Assembly (NCBI RefSeq): GCF_030817215.1
Contig: NZ_JAUSZA010000001.1
Location: 6,546,501-6,610,500 of the forward strand
DNA length: 64,000 nucleotides
Direction: 5' to 3'
DNA from: Paenibacillus sp. V4I3
GTDB taxonomy: Bacteria > Bacillota > Bacilli > Paenibacillales > NBRC-103111
Of the stretch, positions 35,176 to 44,935 are shown piece by piece (positions within the stretch are counted from its first letter, which is position 1; every line of letters starts with the position of its first letter). Below the pieces are notes generated by a model. That model saw nothing but the letters and a program-made list of their open reading frames with translations, was not told the origin of the DNA and ran no database searches. The position numbers and the translations under genes are program-made.

Positions 35176-36012
35176 CTACCCTTTAACACCGGAAGTGACC
35201 ACACCATCAATTAAGAACCGTTGACCGATAAAAAACAATAGAATGACCGGCAGCATAAACAAAAGCGATGCAGCTGCCGCAACTTGTTGTATAACAATGG
35301 CTGCATTTCCCGGCATTGTATAGCCTACAGTACCTAACGCAGCGGCTAACGGGTAATTGGATTCGTTCAGAAACATGAATGGACCGATAAAATCTCCCCA
35401 TGAGGCTTGAAAGCTCATAATCGAAACCGTCGCCATCACAGGCAGCGAAAGCGGGAGGAAAATATTCCAATACGTACGGAAGATTGAGCAGCCATCTATC
35501 CTTGCCGCTTCTTCCAATTCCTTAGGAATCGCTGAAAAGAATTGTCTGTATAGAAATATAAATAGTGCCGAGCCGCCAAGCCCCCAGATCAACCAAGGAT
35601 AAAACGTATTGAGCAAACCATATTGATGAAATAAAAGAAAGGTTGGAATTTGCGTCACAATGCCAGGCACCATCATCGTTGATAAGACAATCATAAACAA
35701 AAACTTTTTGCCGGGCGCTTGAATCCGCGAAAAAGCATACCCGACTAGCCCGCTTGATAAAGTCGTCGTAGCGACAGAAATAGTGCAAATAATGAACGTG
35801 TTTTTCAAATATTTCCAAAAATCAATCATGGTTGTCGCAAGCTTAAAATTTTCGATATGGAATCCTTGCGGCAAAAAACCCGGTATAGAGAACCATGGGC
35901 TTAATGAATTGGATGCCGTTAGAAAAAGCGGAATGATAAAAACGATAGAAAATACAAGCAATAAAGCATAAACCAAATACAGACCGAATCGACTTGCCCC
36001 TGCGTTCGCCAT
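35176..36012 (-). CDS. Sugar ABC transporter permease, MalG type
   Basis: A 278-residue inner-membrane protein with six helices and the ABC-docking EAA loop EELEEAARIDGCSIFRTYWN, of carbohydrate uptake family CUT1. It pairs with the MalF-type permease 3 bp upstream. No ATPase gene is present in the window; a shared MsmX-type ATPase elsewhere would be expected for this class. It is the last gene of the RR-HK-SBP-permease-permease unit. Confidence 0.93.
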   Translation of the reverse strand: MANAGASRFGLYLVYALLLVFSIVFIIPLFLTASNSLSPWFSIPGFLPQGFHIENFKLATTMIDFWKYLKNTFIICTISVATTTLSSGLVGYAFSRIQAPGKKFLFMIVLSTMMVPGIVTQIPTFLLFHQYGLLNTFYPWLIWGLGGSALFIFLYRQFFSAIPKELEEAARIDGCSIFRTYWNIFLPLSLPVMATVSIMSFQASWGDFIGPFMFLNESNYPLAAALGTVGYTMPGNAAIVIQQVAAAASLLFMLPVILLFFIGQRFLIDGVVTSGVKG

Positions 36013-36015
36013 CTT

Positions 36016-36975
36016 CTATCCCTCCTGATCCGTTTCGTAATAGACCCAATATTTGCTTGTCGCGAAGACAACAATCGTAAGCAGCAGAATGACGATAAAC
36101 ATGATCCAGAGCAAAGCCATCCCGTAAGCATACCGTTGGAAGGCAAAAACTTGTTGGAAGGCATGTACAGCATACAAGTAATTGGGCCGGATAGGAGCAT
36201 CTAAAAACTTTAACCCTGTTAAGAGTATGGGTTGAATGTACATTTGAAACGCATTGATGATTCCCGTAACAACATTAAAGAAAATAACCGGAGTCATTAA
36301 AGGCATGGTAATGCTTATAAACCGTTTAAAAGCAGAGGCGCCATCAATGGATGAGGCTTCGTACAAGTCTCTCGAGATGCCCTTCAATCCGGCAAGATTG
36401 ATTAGAATAGAGCCACCCGCTCCCCATAGCATCATAATGACCAAAGAAAGGGTGGCGTGATCATAACCCAGCCAGCTTACGGAGGGAAGGTGGAGGAAAC
36501 TTAATATATTGTTGATGATGCCATCCTTGTCAGCGTACATAAAACGGAACATTAAACCTATGGAAACGACGGGAACAATAGACGGGAGGTAAAAAATCGT
36601 CCGATAAATCCCCATTCCTCTAATTTTTTGATTTAATAACAAAGCCAGCAGCAAGCCAATGAGTGTTGAGATAGGCACATATAGGATGGTAACAAAAAAT
36701 GTTCGCCCAAGAGCATACATGGCATCCGTATCTGTGAAAACATTTTTATAATTTTGCAGCCCTACTATTTTTAAATGGTTAATGTTAAATCCGACAAAGT
36801 TGGTAAAGCTTAAATAGAGACCATAGAGTAAAGGATATAAACCAAAAATCAAAAAAACAATGAACCATGGTGAAATCATTAAGTAAAATGCCGCCGTACG
36901 GCGTGTCCTTTCACTTATTCCCTTACGAGCTTTGCTCTTTCCAACCGTTGTCGCTCTCAGAGCAGGTGTATGCAT
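36016..36975 (-). CDS. Sugar ABC transporter permease, MalF/LplB type
   Basis: A 319-residue permease with about six helices, FYLMISPWFIVFLIFGLYPL at the first helix, and the docking loop ISRDLYEASSIDGASAFKRF. It is the partner of the downstream MalG-type subunit in a CUT1 oligosaccharide importer. The ATG has GGAG at ten bases. The position behind the binding-protein gene supports co-expression. Confidence 0.93.
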   Translation of the reverse strand: MHTPALRATTVGKSKARKGISERTRRTAAFYLMISPWFIVFLIFGLYPLLYGLYLSFTNFVGFNINHLKIVGLQNYKNVFTDTDAMYALGRTFFVTILYVPISTLIGLLLALLLNQKIRGMGIYRTIFYLPSIVPVVSIGLMFRFMYADKDGIINNILSFLHLPSVSWLGYDHATLSLVIMMLWGAGGSILINLAGLKGISRDLYEASSIDGASAFKRFISITMPLMTPVIFFNVVTGIINAFQMYIQPILLTGLKFLDAPIRPNYLYAVHAFQQVFAFQRYAYGMALLWIMFIVILLLTIVVFATSKYWVYYETDQEG

Positions 36976-37044
36976 GGCAGGTTCTCTCCTCTTTATTTAA
37001 GAGGGAGAGCGCAACTAAACTCCCCCTCGGGTATGCATTCTTAT

Positions 37045-38433
37045 TTACTTGCTTGATGATGCACTTTTAGCTTCCTCAATAATTTTGTTCGCATCTTTAT
37101 TTAAGGCAATCATCGCATCATCCAGTGTTGCTTTACCAAAATAGACTGGCGTTAATTGCTTCTTCAAAAGGGTGTCACCATTTAACAAGTAAGGGTTCAT
37201 TTCGATAAATTTACCGCTGTATTTCAATTCATCTTGAAGAACTGCGTAGGTTTTTTTATCAAACGCGGTTTCTTGTGGAATCATCGGAAGCATATGTTTA
37301 TAGGCAGGAACTCCCCAACCGCTTTTCGCGCGATCTTCCGCCGGTTTACCGCCAAAAAACCATTCATATACTTTCCATGCTTCTTTTGGATGTTTCGTTG
37401 CCTTATTTATAATGGCGCCTGTTGCTGCGCCAGTAGGAGATACGCGTGTTCCGCCGTCAGCAATTGGAGCAGGAAGCATTACATAGTCGTCTAAATGCGT
37501 TTTTGCTTTTTCGTCACCCCGCAGCACCCCTGAAAACCAATAACCGGATTGATACATGGCCAATTTATCAGCCAGAAAGACTTCGCCTCCCCACGCTGCT
37601 TTATCTTGGTTGACTAGGTTCGGTCCATAGTTGCCTTTAACCCCGTCTACCCATAGCTGTAAGGCTTGTTTGACTTCCGGTTTTGTAAAGTCAATTTTAC
37701 CGTAATCATCTGTGGAGAGCCTTACACCTTTACTCAATAAATATTCCATCAAATAGGGTAAATCCGCTTCTCCTTTTCCACCTTCTGATAGACCGTATTG
37801 CGTGACCGTATCGCCATTTTTAATCGTTAATTTTTTTGCAAGATCGAAAAGCTGGCTGTATGTCATGGGAACGGTTTCACTCGGGATTGGCACGCCGGCT
37901 GCGGCAAATAATTTCTTATTAATCCATATCGTGAAATCCGAAGAAAAATCTTTAGGAATGCCATAGATAGGACCTTGGCCTTGTACCTTGCCGTCAAAGC
38001 GATAAACATCAACCGCAGAAACAAAATCATCTTTCTTTATCACTGTACTTGTATCAATGAGTTTGGTTAAATCCATAGCAATGCCGCGAATGACATAAGA
38101 CGGGAGATCGTTTACGCCAGTCAACCGAATAATGTCCGGTGCTTCGCCAGTTGCTAGTTGAGCAGCTAGTTTCGTAGTATCTCCATCTTCTCTTTGAATT
38201 TTAATGGTCGGATTTGCCGTTTCAAATTCTTTGATTTGGTCCTTGGTAATTTCACCGTCATTCATGTTGAAACGTACTGTTACAGGAGCGCCGTTATCCG
38301 CCGAAGCTGTAGACGAAGTGCTAGTGCCCCCAGCAGTCGTGTTTTCAGTTGTTGTTTTTGCGCTGCCGCAAGCTGATAAAAACAATGCGGTAGAGAGGAT
38401 GAGGACGAAAGGCTTAACGAAATTCTTTTTCAA
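37045..38433 (-). CDS. Extracellular sugar-binding lipoprotein
   Basis: A 462-residue solute-binding protein, family 1 type. It has a lipoprotein signal with lipobox FLSAC (Cys22), a Thr/Ser-rich linker, and a mature periplasmic-binding fold with VRFNMNDGEITKDQIKEFET, YSQLFDLAKKLT and TKHPKEAWKVYEWFFG. It captures oligosaccharides for the two permeases downstream. It starts 121 bp after the kinase with a cre-like site in between, so it may have its own regulated promoter. Confidence 0.93.
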   Translation of the reverse strand: MKKNFVKPFVLILSTALFLSACGSAKTTTENTTAGGTSTSSTASADNGAPVTVRFNMNDGEITKDQIKEFETANPTIKIQREDGDTTKLAAQLATGEAPDIIRLTGVNDLPSYVIRGIAMDLTKLIDTSTVIKKDDFVSAVDVYRFDGKVQGQGPIYGIPKDFSSDFTIWINKKLFAAAGVPIPSETVPMTYSQLFDLAKKLTIKNGDTVTQYGLSEGGKGEADLPYLMEYLLSKGVRLSTDDYGKIDFTKPEVKQALQLWVDGVKGNYGPNLVNQDKAAWGGEVFLADKLAMYQSGYWFSGVLRGDEKAKTHLDDYVMLPAPIADGGTRVSPTGAATGAIINKATKHPKEAWKVYEWFFGGKPAEDRAKSGWGVPAYKHMLPMIPQETAFDKKTYAVLQDELKYSGKFIEMNPYLLNGDTLLKKQLTPVYFGKATLDDAMIALNKDANKIIEEAKSASSSK

Positions 38434-38461
38434 TGTAGACCCTCCTAGAAGTTTTTTATAT

Positions 38462-38475
38462 TGAGAGCGTTTTCT
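38462..38475. promoter_or_regulatory. cre-like site upstream of the binding-protein gene
   Basis: On the minus strand AGAAAACGCTCTCA matches the CcpA consensus TGWAANCGNTNWCA at all but the first position. It is 29 bp upstream of the gene start. Confidence 0.5.
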
Positions 38476-38553
38476 TTCTCTCTGATTAAAGTATATTTCT
38501 TGCAGGAAGAGACCTCAATCCGGTAAAATTACGACTTCTATGGTATTTTGCGG

Positions 38554-41349
38554 TTATTCCTGATAGAGAGGAAAAGAAATGGTTACCGTCGTTCCTTTCA
38601 TTGGACTGCTGCCCACCTTCATGGCCACTTGTTCTTTATAGACCAATTGGAGGCGATGGTACACATTGCTCAATCCGATGCCGCCTTGATTTTCGTATCC
38701 GTCGATTTGGTTATCCATGCTCCTCTGAATCTCTGCATTCACCCGTATGACAGTATCCATATCCATGCCAATACCATTATCACTAACTTCAATGAACATC
38801 AGCTCATCCTTTTCAAGTACTTTTATTCGTATGATCCCGCCTTCTTCGATGCCGGACAAACCATGCTTCAAGCAATTTTCGACAATCGGCTGAAGGATGA
38901 ATTTGACCACAGCAAGGTGGTTCAAGTGCTCAGGGACCTCTAATTCATATTTGAATTGATCGCCAAATCGGATTTGTTGAATGGACATATAGTTCTGCAC
39001 ATGGCTCAGCTCCATCTCAAGCGGAACCTTCCCTCCCCCGTTGCTTACACTGTAGCGGAACATTTCGGCCAATGAACTGACAATCAGACTTATTTCACTG
39101 TTTCCGTTTTTCATACTGCGCATATTAATTGCTTCAAGCGTATTATATAGAAAATGAGGATTGATCTGCGCTTGCAGCATTTTTAACTCTGCTTGGGTCT
39201 TTAAGGACAGTAATTCATTTTCCCTTAGTTTATTGTTTGCATGTTCCTCCATCATTTTCATATTCTCGTGAATCACGCCATTTAATCTTAGAACCATATC
39301 ATTATGGCTTCGAATAATCTCGCCAATCTCGTTATTCCCGCTATAGCTCATCACTCGACTAAAATCCCCCTCGCCAACGATCCTCATCGTTCGTTTCAGC
39401 ATTTCGACAGGCTTAAGCAAGAAGGAAGCGATAATAAACGAAATAATAATGGACAATATAAGAATGAGAACGATAATTAGCAATAATCTATAATAATATT
39501 GACTGTTTTTAAGAACAATATCTTCATAGGAATATTCAATGCTCAGCTGCCATTGCGTGTCTGGTATGCGGCCTGACCATAACAAAGAATTCAATTGTTC
39601 AGTAGAATATGGCTGGAAGGCATATATTTGCTTACCTTGCGAGTCTTTAATACCAACCGTTGACTCCATCGGGCTAACCTCTGTGAGAAATGAATCCCTT
39701 GGAACCAGCAACAAATAACTTTGGGTTATGCTGCCCTTATGCCAATAATTAATTCGTTTGATAATCGCCGGTGTGGTGTGATTGAACACATCCGTATATC
39801 CGGAAATCCAATAAGGAGCGTCTGTATCCGCCAGATCATCCTTTTCGATATTAAACATTTCGGGATTGTTTGAAAAAATAGATGAATAAAAACTGTGCCC
39901 GTTGCTATCAAATAAGACAAAATAGTTGACCTCATTCAACCCGGGGAACATGGATAAATTGATTGTTGATTTTATATTCCTGAAGGCAACCTGTCGCAAA
40001 GCATCCAGATCCTGTTGAGTGGTAAGGTATCCTTGCAATTGTCTGCTTACTGATAACTGGTTAATCAACTGATTCATAAAGTCCATACGGTTTTGGATGG
40101 ATACGTTCATAAACTCTCCTACCTCATGAACCGTTTCTTTCATTTGGTTTTGGACGGCTTGGTTCAAAACTCGCGAATATAAAAACCCGTCCGAAAGGGT
40201 TGGAATAATGACGGCAATCGAAAAGATCAAGATTAGCTTGGTACGAAGCGATAGTGCATTTATTCCTTTTTTTATCCACTCGTCTGAGATGTACTTTAAA
40301 ATCAACTCATCGGACCGCGCCTGATCTTGCATCTTTTTTGTTAGCACCAAGTAAGGATAAAATATTTTTTTTGTATAAAAATAACTAATCAAAAAGGTAA
40401 CCAGCGCAGTAAGACAAGATAATGCAATAAAAGCAGAAAAAATGGACTTTTTAGAAAAGAGCACAAAATCTGAGGTTTGCTTAAAAATGACACGATACGG
40501 GTATGGATTTAATTCCTTTTCTAGCTTTACACATTTTTGACAATTGGTTTGAGTGTTATTATCTACCAACTCTTGCTGATCAGCGGATGACCAGACCAGC
40601 TCATCTTTATGGTTTAGAATCGAAAATTGATAGACGTCGGAATAAACATCAGGCAAGCCAGACCGGAATAAATCCTTATTTAGCTCCATAATCACAAGCA
40701 CGCCGTTCACATTTCCGTTCGAAATGACAAGTTTATTAGTCAAGTCATTAATAAAGCTATACAGTTCTGCTTTGCTTTCAACATTGATATTAAGCTGATT
40801 GCTCATTTTGAGATAATCAAAGTCTTTTTGCGAATATCGGGTCAAACGGTTATTATCTTTCAAAAAAACTTGATCCATATTATTTTCTTGAAACATGTCC
40901 ATTCTCAGGTTAGGGAGCTTAGTTAGGGTTGCAAGGTCCGTATCTTTGCGAAATGATAATTGATTCATATCACTGCCGATAAAATAAATTCGCTGCACCA
41001 TTTTGGTTGATAAATGAAGATCGTTCAATTTACTTAATAAATCGTTTTTTTGCTGAGTGACCGTTAAAACATCCCGGACATTCATAGAGCTTTTAAAAAA
41101 ATCACTAAAGTCCGGGGATTGCAGCAGTTGCATCAAATTGCTAAGTTCACCAAGCTGTGTCAATGTATTTTTGTAAAATTGGTTCGATACATTGGTCTCT
41201 CTTTTATCCTGAACGGAATGATTTATATTATTCACATAAGACAGCCCAATAGTAAGAAGCACAATTTGCGCCAATACAGTGAGCAATACAGAGACAATAA
41301 TAATACGTCTGCGTGTGGGACTAAGCTTGTTGAAATACGGGTTTGCCAT
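38554..41349 (-). CDS. YesM-type sensor histidine kinase with two sensor modules
   Basis: A 931-residue kinase, far longer than the usual 580-600. It has four transmembrane helices: TM1 about 15-38 and TM2 301-325 enclose a first extracellular domain, and TM3 370-390 and TM4 621-645 enclose a second, dCache-like one. HAMP (646-695) follows, then the His-kinase box QAQINPHFLYNTLEAI (His732) and ATPase motifs DNGIGM and GGIGLSN. It looks like two sensor halves in tandem serving one kinase core. It follows the YesN-like regulator by 22 bp and precedes the ABC importer, so it probably senses the imported sugar or its polymer. Confidence 0.93.
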   Translation of the reverse strand: MANPYFNKLSPTRRRIIIVSVLLTVLAQIVLLTIGLSYVNNINHSVQDKRETNVSNQFYKNTLTQLGELSNLMQLLQSPDFSDFFKSSMNVRDVLTVTQQKNDLLSKLNDLHLSTKMVQRIYFIGSDMNQLSFRKDTDLATLTKLPNLRMDMFQENNMDQVFLKDNNRLTRYSQKDFDYLKMSNQLNINVESKAELYSFINDLTNKLVISNGNVNGVLVIMELNKDLFRSGLPDVYSDVYQFSILNHKDELVWSSADQQELVDNNTQTNCQKCVKLEKELNPYPYRVIFKQTSDFVLFSKKSIFSAFIALSCLTALVTFLISYFYTKKIFYPYLVLTKKMQDQARSDELILKYISDEWIKKGINALSLRTKLILIFSIAVIIPTLSDGFLYSRVLNQAVQNQMKETVHEVGEFMNVSIQNRMDFMNQLINQLSVSRQLQGYLTTQQDLDALRQVAFRNIKSTINLSMFPGLNEVNYFVLFDSNGHSFYSSIFSNNPEMFNIEKDDLADTDAPYWISGYTDVFNHTTPAIIKRINYWHKGSITQSYLLLVPRDSFLTEVSPMESTVGIKDSQGKQIYAFQPYSTEQLNSLLWSGRIPDTQWQLSIEYSYEDIVLKNSQYYYRLLLIIVLILILSIIISFIIASFLLKPVEMLKRTMRIVGEGDFSRVMSYSGNNEIGEIIRSHNDMVLRLNGVIHENMKMMEEHANNKLRENELLSLKTQAELKMLQAQINPHFLYNTLEAINMRSMKNGNSEISLIVSSLAEMFRYSVSNGGGKVPLEMELSHVQNYMSIQQIRFGDQFKYELEVPEHLNHLAVVKFILQPIVENCLKHGLSGIEEGGIIRIKVLEKDELMFIEVSDNGIGMDMDTVIRVNAEIQRSMDNQIDGYENQGGIGLSNVYHRLQLVYKEQVAMKVGSSPMKGTTVTISFPLYQE

Positions 41350-41371
41350 CCTATCAACAGCCCTTTCTATC

Positions 41372-42679
41372 CTAATTTGCTGCTTCCCTATATTCCATCG
41401 GTGTTTTCCCCGTATGTTTTTTAAATATCTCTGAGAAATAAGCCTGGTCTGAATAACCGACTAACTCAGCAATCTCATATATTTTAAAGCGAACATCCGC
41501 TAATAGCTCAATCGCTTTATTCAACCGTTGCGATGTCAGAAATTGCAAATACGATTCCCCGGATTCACGGAAAAGCGCACTCAAATGACCGGGGGTTACA
41601 TATACTTCATTGGCTACTTGCTTTAAAGTAATACTTTGATGGAAATTTTGCTTCATAAAATGTTTAGCTTGTTGCACGACCACGCTGTCTTTCTTTTTAT
41701 CTTTGGCATGGCCCACTGAAAGCGATTCTTTAGCAGCAGTATGGTCCAGCTCTTCAGCTTGTGCAGGTTCGCTGTGTTCATGATTGCTGTCTTCTTCAGG
41801 TGAGTTTTCCAATAGCTGCTTGGCAGATTGGGCTGAACTCCATATCTCTGTTAGATGCTGTACGGGTTTTCCGATACTTAGCGAGAGAGTTGACTTTAAC
41901 AAACCCATAAATTTGGATAGCTGCCGCTTGACTTGAATAAAATCGTCTTTAGGCGAAGATTTCGCGGTAAGCAAATAAGATTCTGCATTTTCTTTATTAA
42001 CAAGATGATAAGCTGATCCTTGCTCATCCCAAATATCACATAAAATATTATCCAAAGAAAACGCTATCAACTTCAGTTCACGATCTGATACCATTTTTGC
42101 GTTTAAAGATACTCGGTCAAGCCGAATCAACGCAACTGTATATGCGAGGCCATCGAGTAAAATTTCACTCTCCGAACATCCCAGCTCAATATCATCCCCC
42201 GACATCCTGTTCTTGAATAACATGGATAGAAACTCTTCTCGCAAGAGCTTCGACAACAGCATCTCTTTGCGAACAAGAACTGATTTTCTGAGTTCCTCCT
42301 GTTTTTCAGCATCCAACTTGCTAACCAATCTCTCAAAAGTTTGAAATAGAATGTCAAATTGAGTAGGTTTCAACAAATAATCAACAGCGCCATTTTTCAA
42401 TGCTTTTTGAGCATAATCAAAATCGCTGTGGCCTGATAAAATAATGACTCGAATGTACGGTTGTTGCCGCAGCAATACGGTCATCAATTCAATCCCATCC
42501 ATAAATGGCATTCGAATATCAGTCAATACAATATCTATGGGATGTTCCGAAATAAATTGCAACGCTTCTAGACCATGTTTTGCGCACCCCAATAATTTCA
42601 CACCCATGGTATGCCATGGGATTGCTGATAAGCCTTCACGAATTTCTATTTCGTCATCGACGATGAGTAAATTATACAT
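41372..42679 (-). CDS. YesN-type response regulator with AraC output domain
   Basis: A 435-residue regulator: receiver domain (1-120, phospho-acceptor Asp54 in LTDIRMPFMDG, Lys104 in YLLKP), a middle region (about 130-300) and a C-terminal AraC-type double helix-turn-helix (about 335-435, LKQVANEVYVTPGHLSALFR then IYEIAELVGYSDQAYFSEIF). It forms a two-component pair with the kinase immediately downstream and likely activates the ABC operon. A perfect cre box lies between its promoter region and start codon. Confidence 0.94.
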   Translation of the reverse strand: MYNLLIVDDEIEIREGLSAIPWHTMGVKLLGCAKHGLEALQFISEHPIDIVLTDIRMPFMDGIELMTVLLRQQPYIRVIILSGHSDFDYAQKALKNGAVDYLLKPTQFDILFQTFERLVSKLDAEKQEELRKSVLVRKEMLLSKLLREEFLSMLFKNRMSGDDIELGCSESEILLDGLAYTVALIRLDRVSLNAKMVSDRELKLIAFSLDNILCDIWDEQGSAYHLVNKENAESYLLTAKSSPKDDFIQVKRQLSKFMGLLKSTLSLSIGKPVQHLTEIWSSAQSAKQLLENSPEEDSNHEHSEPAQAEELDHTAAKESLSVGHAKDKKKDSVVVQQAKHFMKQNFHQSITLKQVANEVYVTPGHLSALFRESGESYLQFLTSQRLNKAIELLADVRFKIYEIAELVGYSDQAYFSEIFKKHTGKTPMEYREAAN

Positions 42680-42743
42680 GTGATACGTCCCCCTCCTGAC
42701 ACATATGTGCGAAATAACAGGATTGCTGTCTGTACTCTCCGTT

Positions 42744-42757
42744 TGAAACCGTTTTCA
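42744..42757. promoter_or_regulatory. CcpA cre site before the two-component/ABC operon
   Basis: TGAAAACGGTTTCA on the minus strand fits the consensus TGWAANCGNTNWCA at every position. It is 65 bp upstream of the response regulator, where CcpA bound there would block transcription when preferred sugars are present. Confidence 0.75.
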
Positions 42758-42893
42758 TCTTCATTTATCATCCTTTCATTCATTCCATTATGCCAAATCC
42801 AATACGGATTGAACAGTATATCAATTATTCCATTTAACTGTTGGAACCAAGCAATATGCTTTTAAAATGACAAAACTTTTATTTTGGCATCCA

Positions 42894-42932
42894 ACAAAAA
42901 AAGCCCTCTCGCATTAAACGAAAGAGGGCTTT
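42894..42932 (-). terminator. Terminator downstream of the HxlR region
   Basis: AAAGCCCTCT and AGAGGGCTTT form a 10-bp stem; on the minus strand seven T residues follow. It insulates the response-regulator promoter from minus-strand transcripts. Confidence 0.75.
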
Positions 42933-42963
42933 GATCATTCCGAGTGTGTTTGTTTATATGATA

Positions 42964-43056
42964 CTATTTCAATAAGACTTGGGTTCTAAACAAAATGATT
43001 CCTTCTGGTCCAGTCATGTTCTTCTCGTAATTGAAATTATAAGAGCAAAAGTGAAC
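42964..43056 (-). other. Possible C-terminal gene remnant
   Basis: A startless minus frame with NFNYEKNMTGPEGIILFRTQ and then VLLK and TAG. It looks like the end of a real protein and is followed by the terminator at 42894. The family was not identified. It may once have been the HxlR-regulated gene. Confidence 0.4.
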
Positions 43057-43165
43057 TTATTTTCAGACGCAATTCCCCCCCTAATTCCAATACCTCAGTT
43101 TCCAACGTGTTTTGTGGAGACAAGAGTCCCTAGAGACACGGAGAATAACTCTGTTACATTCACAT

Positions 43166-43507
43166 CTATGCCATCTCTTCCGCCCCACGCTCGGCACTTA
43201 AGCCATTTTCCTGAACCCATGCCCACATAGCCGCAAAAATAGGCTGCAGATTCCACCCTCGCTCAGTTAGCTCATATTCGACGTGCAGGGGCACACCGGG
43301 GTACTGCGTTCGCGTTATAATCCCCTTCTCCTCCAGCACCCGCAGTCGATCCGTTAACGTCTTCGGGCTAATCGGGTATAGCTTTCGCCGCAGCTCTCCA
43401 AATCGTTTGGTGCCGACAAACAACTCTAGCAGAAGAGGAAGGGTCCACTTACCATCCAAGATTTCCAGCAAAGGATCAATGGCTTCGATACAAGAGCGAT
43501 CCAACAT
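43166..43507 (-). CDS. HxlR family transcriptional regulator
   Basis: A 113-residue winged-helix regulator with the HxlR signature: an N-terminal Cys (MLDRSCIEAIDPLLEILDGK), KRFGELRRKLYPISPKTLTD recognition region and GVPLHVEYELTERG wing. Members such as HxlR and YodB respond to formaldehyde or reactive electrophiles through the conserved Cys. GGAGG at eight bases gives the ATG at 43507. The divergent and downstream genes are only fragments, so its target may be lost or elsewhere. Confidence 0.92.
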   Translation of the reverse strand: MLDRSCIEAIDPLLEILDGKWTLPLLLELFVGTKRFGELRRKLYPISPKTLTDRLRVLEEKGIITRTQYPGVPLHVEYELTERGWNLQPIFAAMWAWVQENGLSAERGAEEMA

Positions 43508-43724
43508 TGACGTTTCCTCCATAGTTCATTTTTTGAAACTATTGAACATTATTGTAACTACTTTTCAAATATACCACAGTGTTGTAGTCTTATTAAAGAG
43601 CCGAAACACAAAATTCTACTTCATATCGATATCAACCCCTGAGTGGTGCGCGCAACCGTGGCGCTCAATCGATATTAACAGGAGTTTGAATCACATCAGT
43701 AATCTGAATATTTAGATAACGGTA

Positions 43725-43965
43725 CATACTCAAGCAGCTGGTAATTTCATTGTCGGAAGACGCACGTTTGAAGCAGGATAAAGGCTATAAAACCGCCCTC
43801 ATCTCGGGGGGCGCGGACCTTCATAATGCTTTTCTGGGTCAAGAGCTTGTTGACGAGCTTATATTCAATGTCGCGCCGGTACTGGAAGGGAAGGGACTCA
43901 ATCTATCGAGCCAAACATCTATATCAAAAACATTATTTTGTGATGATGTAATCACACAAACATAA
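43725..43965 (+). pseudogene. Dihydrofolate-reductase-like (RibD C-terminal) gene with internal deletion
   Basis: The frame from 43725 reads AAGNFIVGRRTFEAG and then stops. The next frame, from 43750, reads KGYKTALISGGADLHNAFLG then ELVDELIFNVAPVLEGKG. These are the middle and C-terminal motifs of the same dihydrofolate-reductase/RibD_C family, so the gene has lost its N-terminus, suffered an internal deletion and shifted frame. It is divergent from HxlR, whose neighbours often include such reductases. Confidence 0.7.
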
Positions 43966-44045
43966 AGGCCCTTATATCCGTTTTCGCTTTTCTTTCGAAT
44001 GGGAAATTCGATCAAGAAAAAGAAAATGAATTGTAGGGCCTTTTC
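43964..44045 (+). terminator. Long terminator hairpin after the DHFR-like pseudogene
   Basis: Outer arms AAAGGCCCT/AGGGCCTTT and an inner TTTTCTT/AAGAAAA pairing, followed by TTCT. It is likely the original terminator of the decayed gene. Confidence 0.6.
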
Positions 44046-44618
44046 TATGTGTCTGAAAGGATTTGTTGATGGGCATGTCACAAACTCAGGTGTTTTGTTC
44101 AGATGTCCTTGTTATAAGATTTTTGCATAACCTAATGAAGCGATGTCCCCACGTTCCTACCTGATCGGTGAAATTTCACGCATGGAAAATGATCGTTCTT
44201 TTCAATTAGACTTGGGGCTGTTCCTCCACCTCGTTTACAGAGGCTTCATCAGTCGTGCCCCTGCCCTCACAAGAATAAATCCATTTCGGCAAGTGCCTTA
44301 TTGAAACCGTTTCGGGTAACAGCCCTTATTGCAACGTTCCTTGTTTTCCAAGTCCCTTACAACCTAGCTATCTGTTCTGAACTTAGGTGCTTCCTCTAAG
44401 CCTGTGAGACCAATGCCGCCATTGTTCGGCATAGCGTATTTCATAGGAAAAATTTTTACTTTACGCCGCTCACTCCATCGTTTGATGGTACATATGTTTC
44501 CATATGCTCTAACTTTAGACCTGTACATTCGGAAGTTCGTCAGCTCGCTTCGGTGCGAGCATTTTTTCAATATCCGTTTTTACCCTTCATGTGAGACCGA
44601 GTTGCCGCTTGCCAAGAT
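44046..44618. other. Gene-free stretch, probably degraded mobile or coding DNA
   Basis: No intact gene. Short frames on both strands (for example minus-strand RKVKIFPMKYAMPNNGGIGL) look protein-like but are broken, and I could not assign them. There is no hairpin with a T run. The stretch may be the remnant of an insertion sequence. Confidence 0.35.
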
Positions 44619-44834
44619 TTACTGCTTCTTCGCTCTCGATGTGCTTTCGAAGCCGATCGACTTGTGCGTGCCGTCGCAGAACGGCTTGTTGCCCGATCCT
44701 CCGCACCGGCACAACGAGAACGATTCTTTGTGTTCGAACGGGTTGCCTTCTGCGTCCACCAGCTCGACCGGCCCCGTCACCCGAAGCGATCCGCTGTCGT
44801 TCACTTTAATTGTCACTTTGTTTTCGTCTGCCAT
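44619..44834 (-). CDS. CDGSH iron-sulfur domain protein
   Basis: A 71-residue protein with the full CDGSH signature CRCGGSGNKPFCDGTH, giving three Cys and one His that bind a 2Fe-2S cluster as in mitoNEET. Redox or iron-sulfur transfer roles are known for the family; the bacterial role is unclear. The ATG follows AGGAGG. It is a single gene in a patch of debris. Confidence 0.95.
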   Translation of the reverse strand: MADENKVTIKVNDSGSLRVTGPVELVDAEGNPFEHKESFSLCRCGGSGNKPFCDGTHKSIGFESTSRAKKQ

Positions 44835-44935
44835 AAGTTTACCTCCTATGTACGATAGTTAATATACAAGTATATCCAGCGATCACCAGAAAAAGACGAG
44901 CAAATCGTTCACTTATGGCAGACTGACACAACAAT

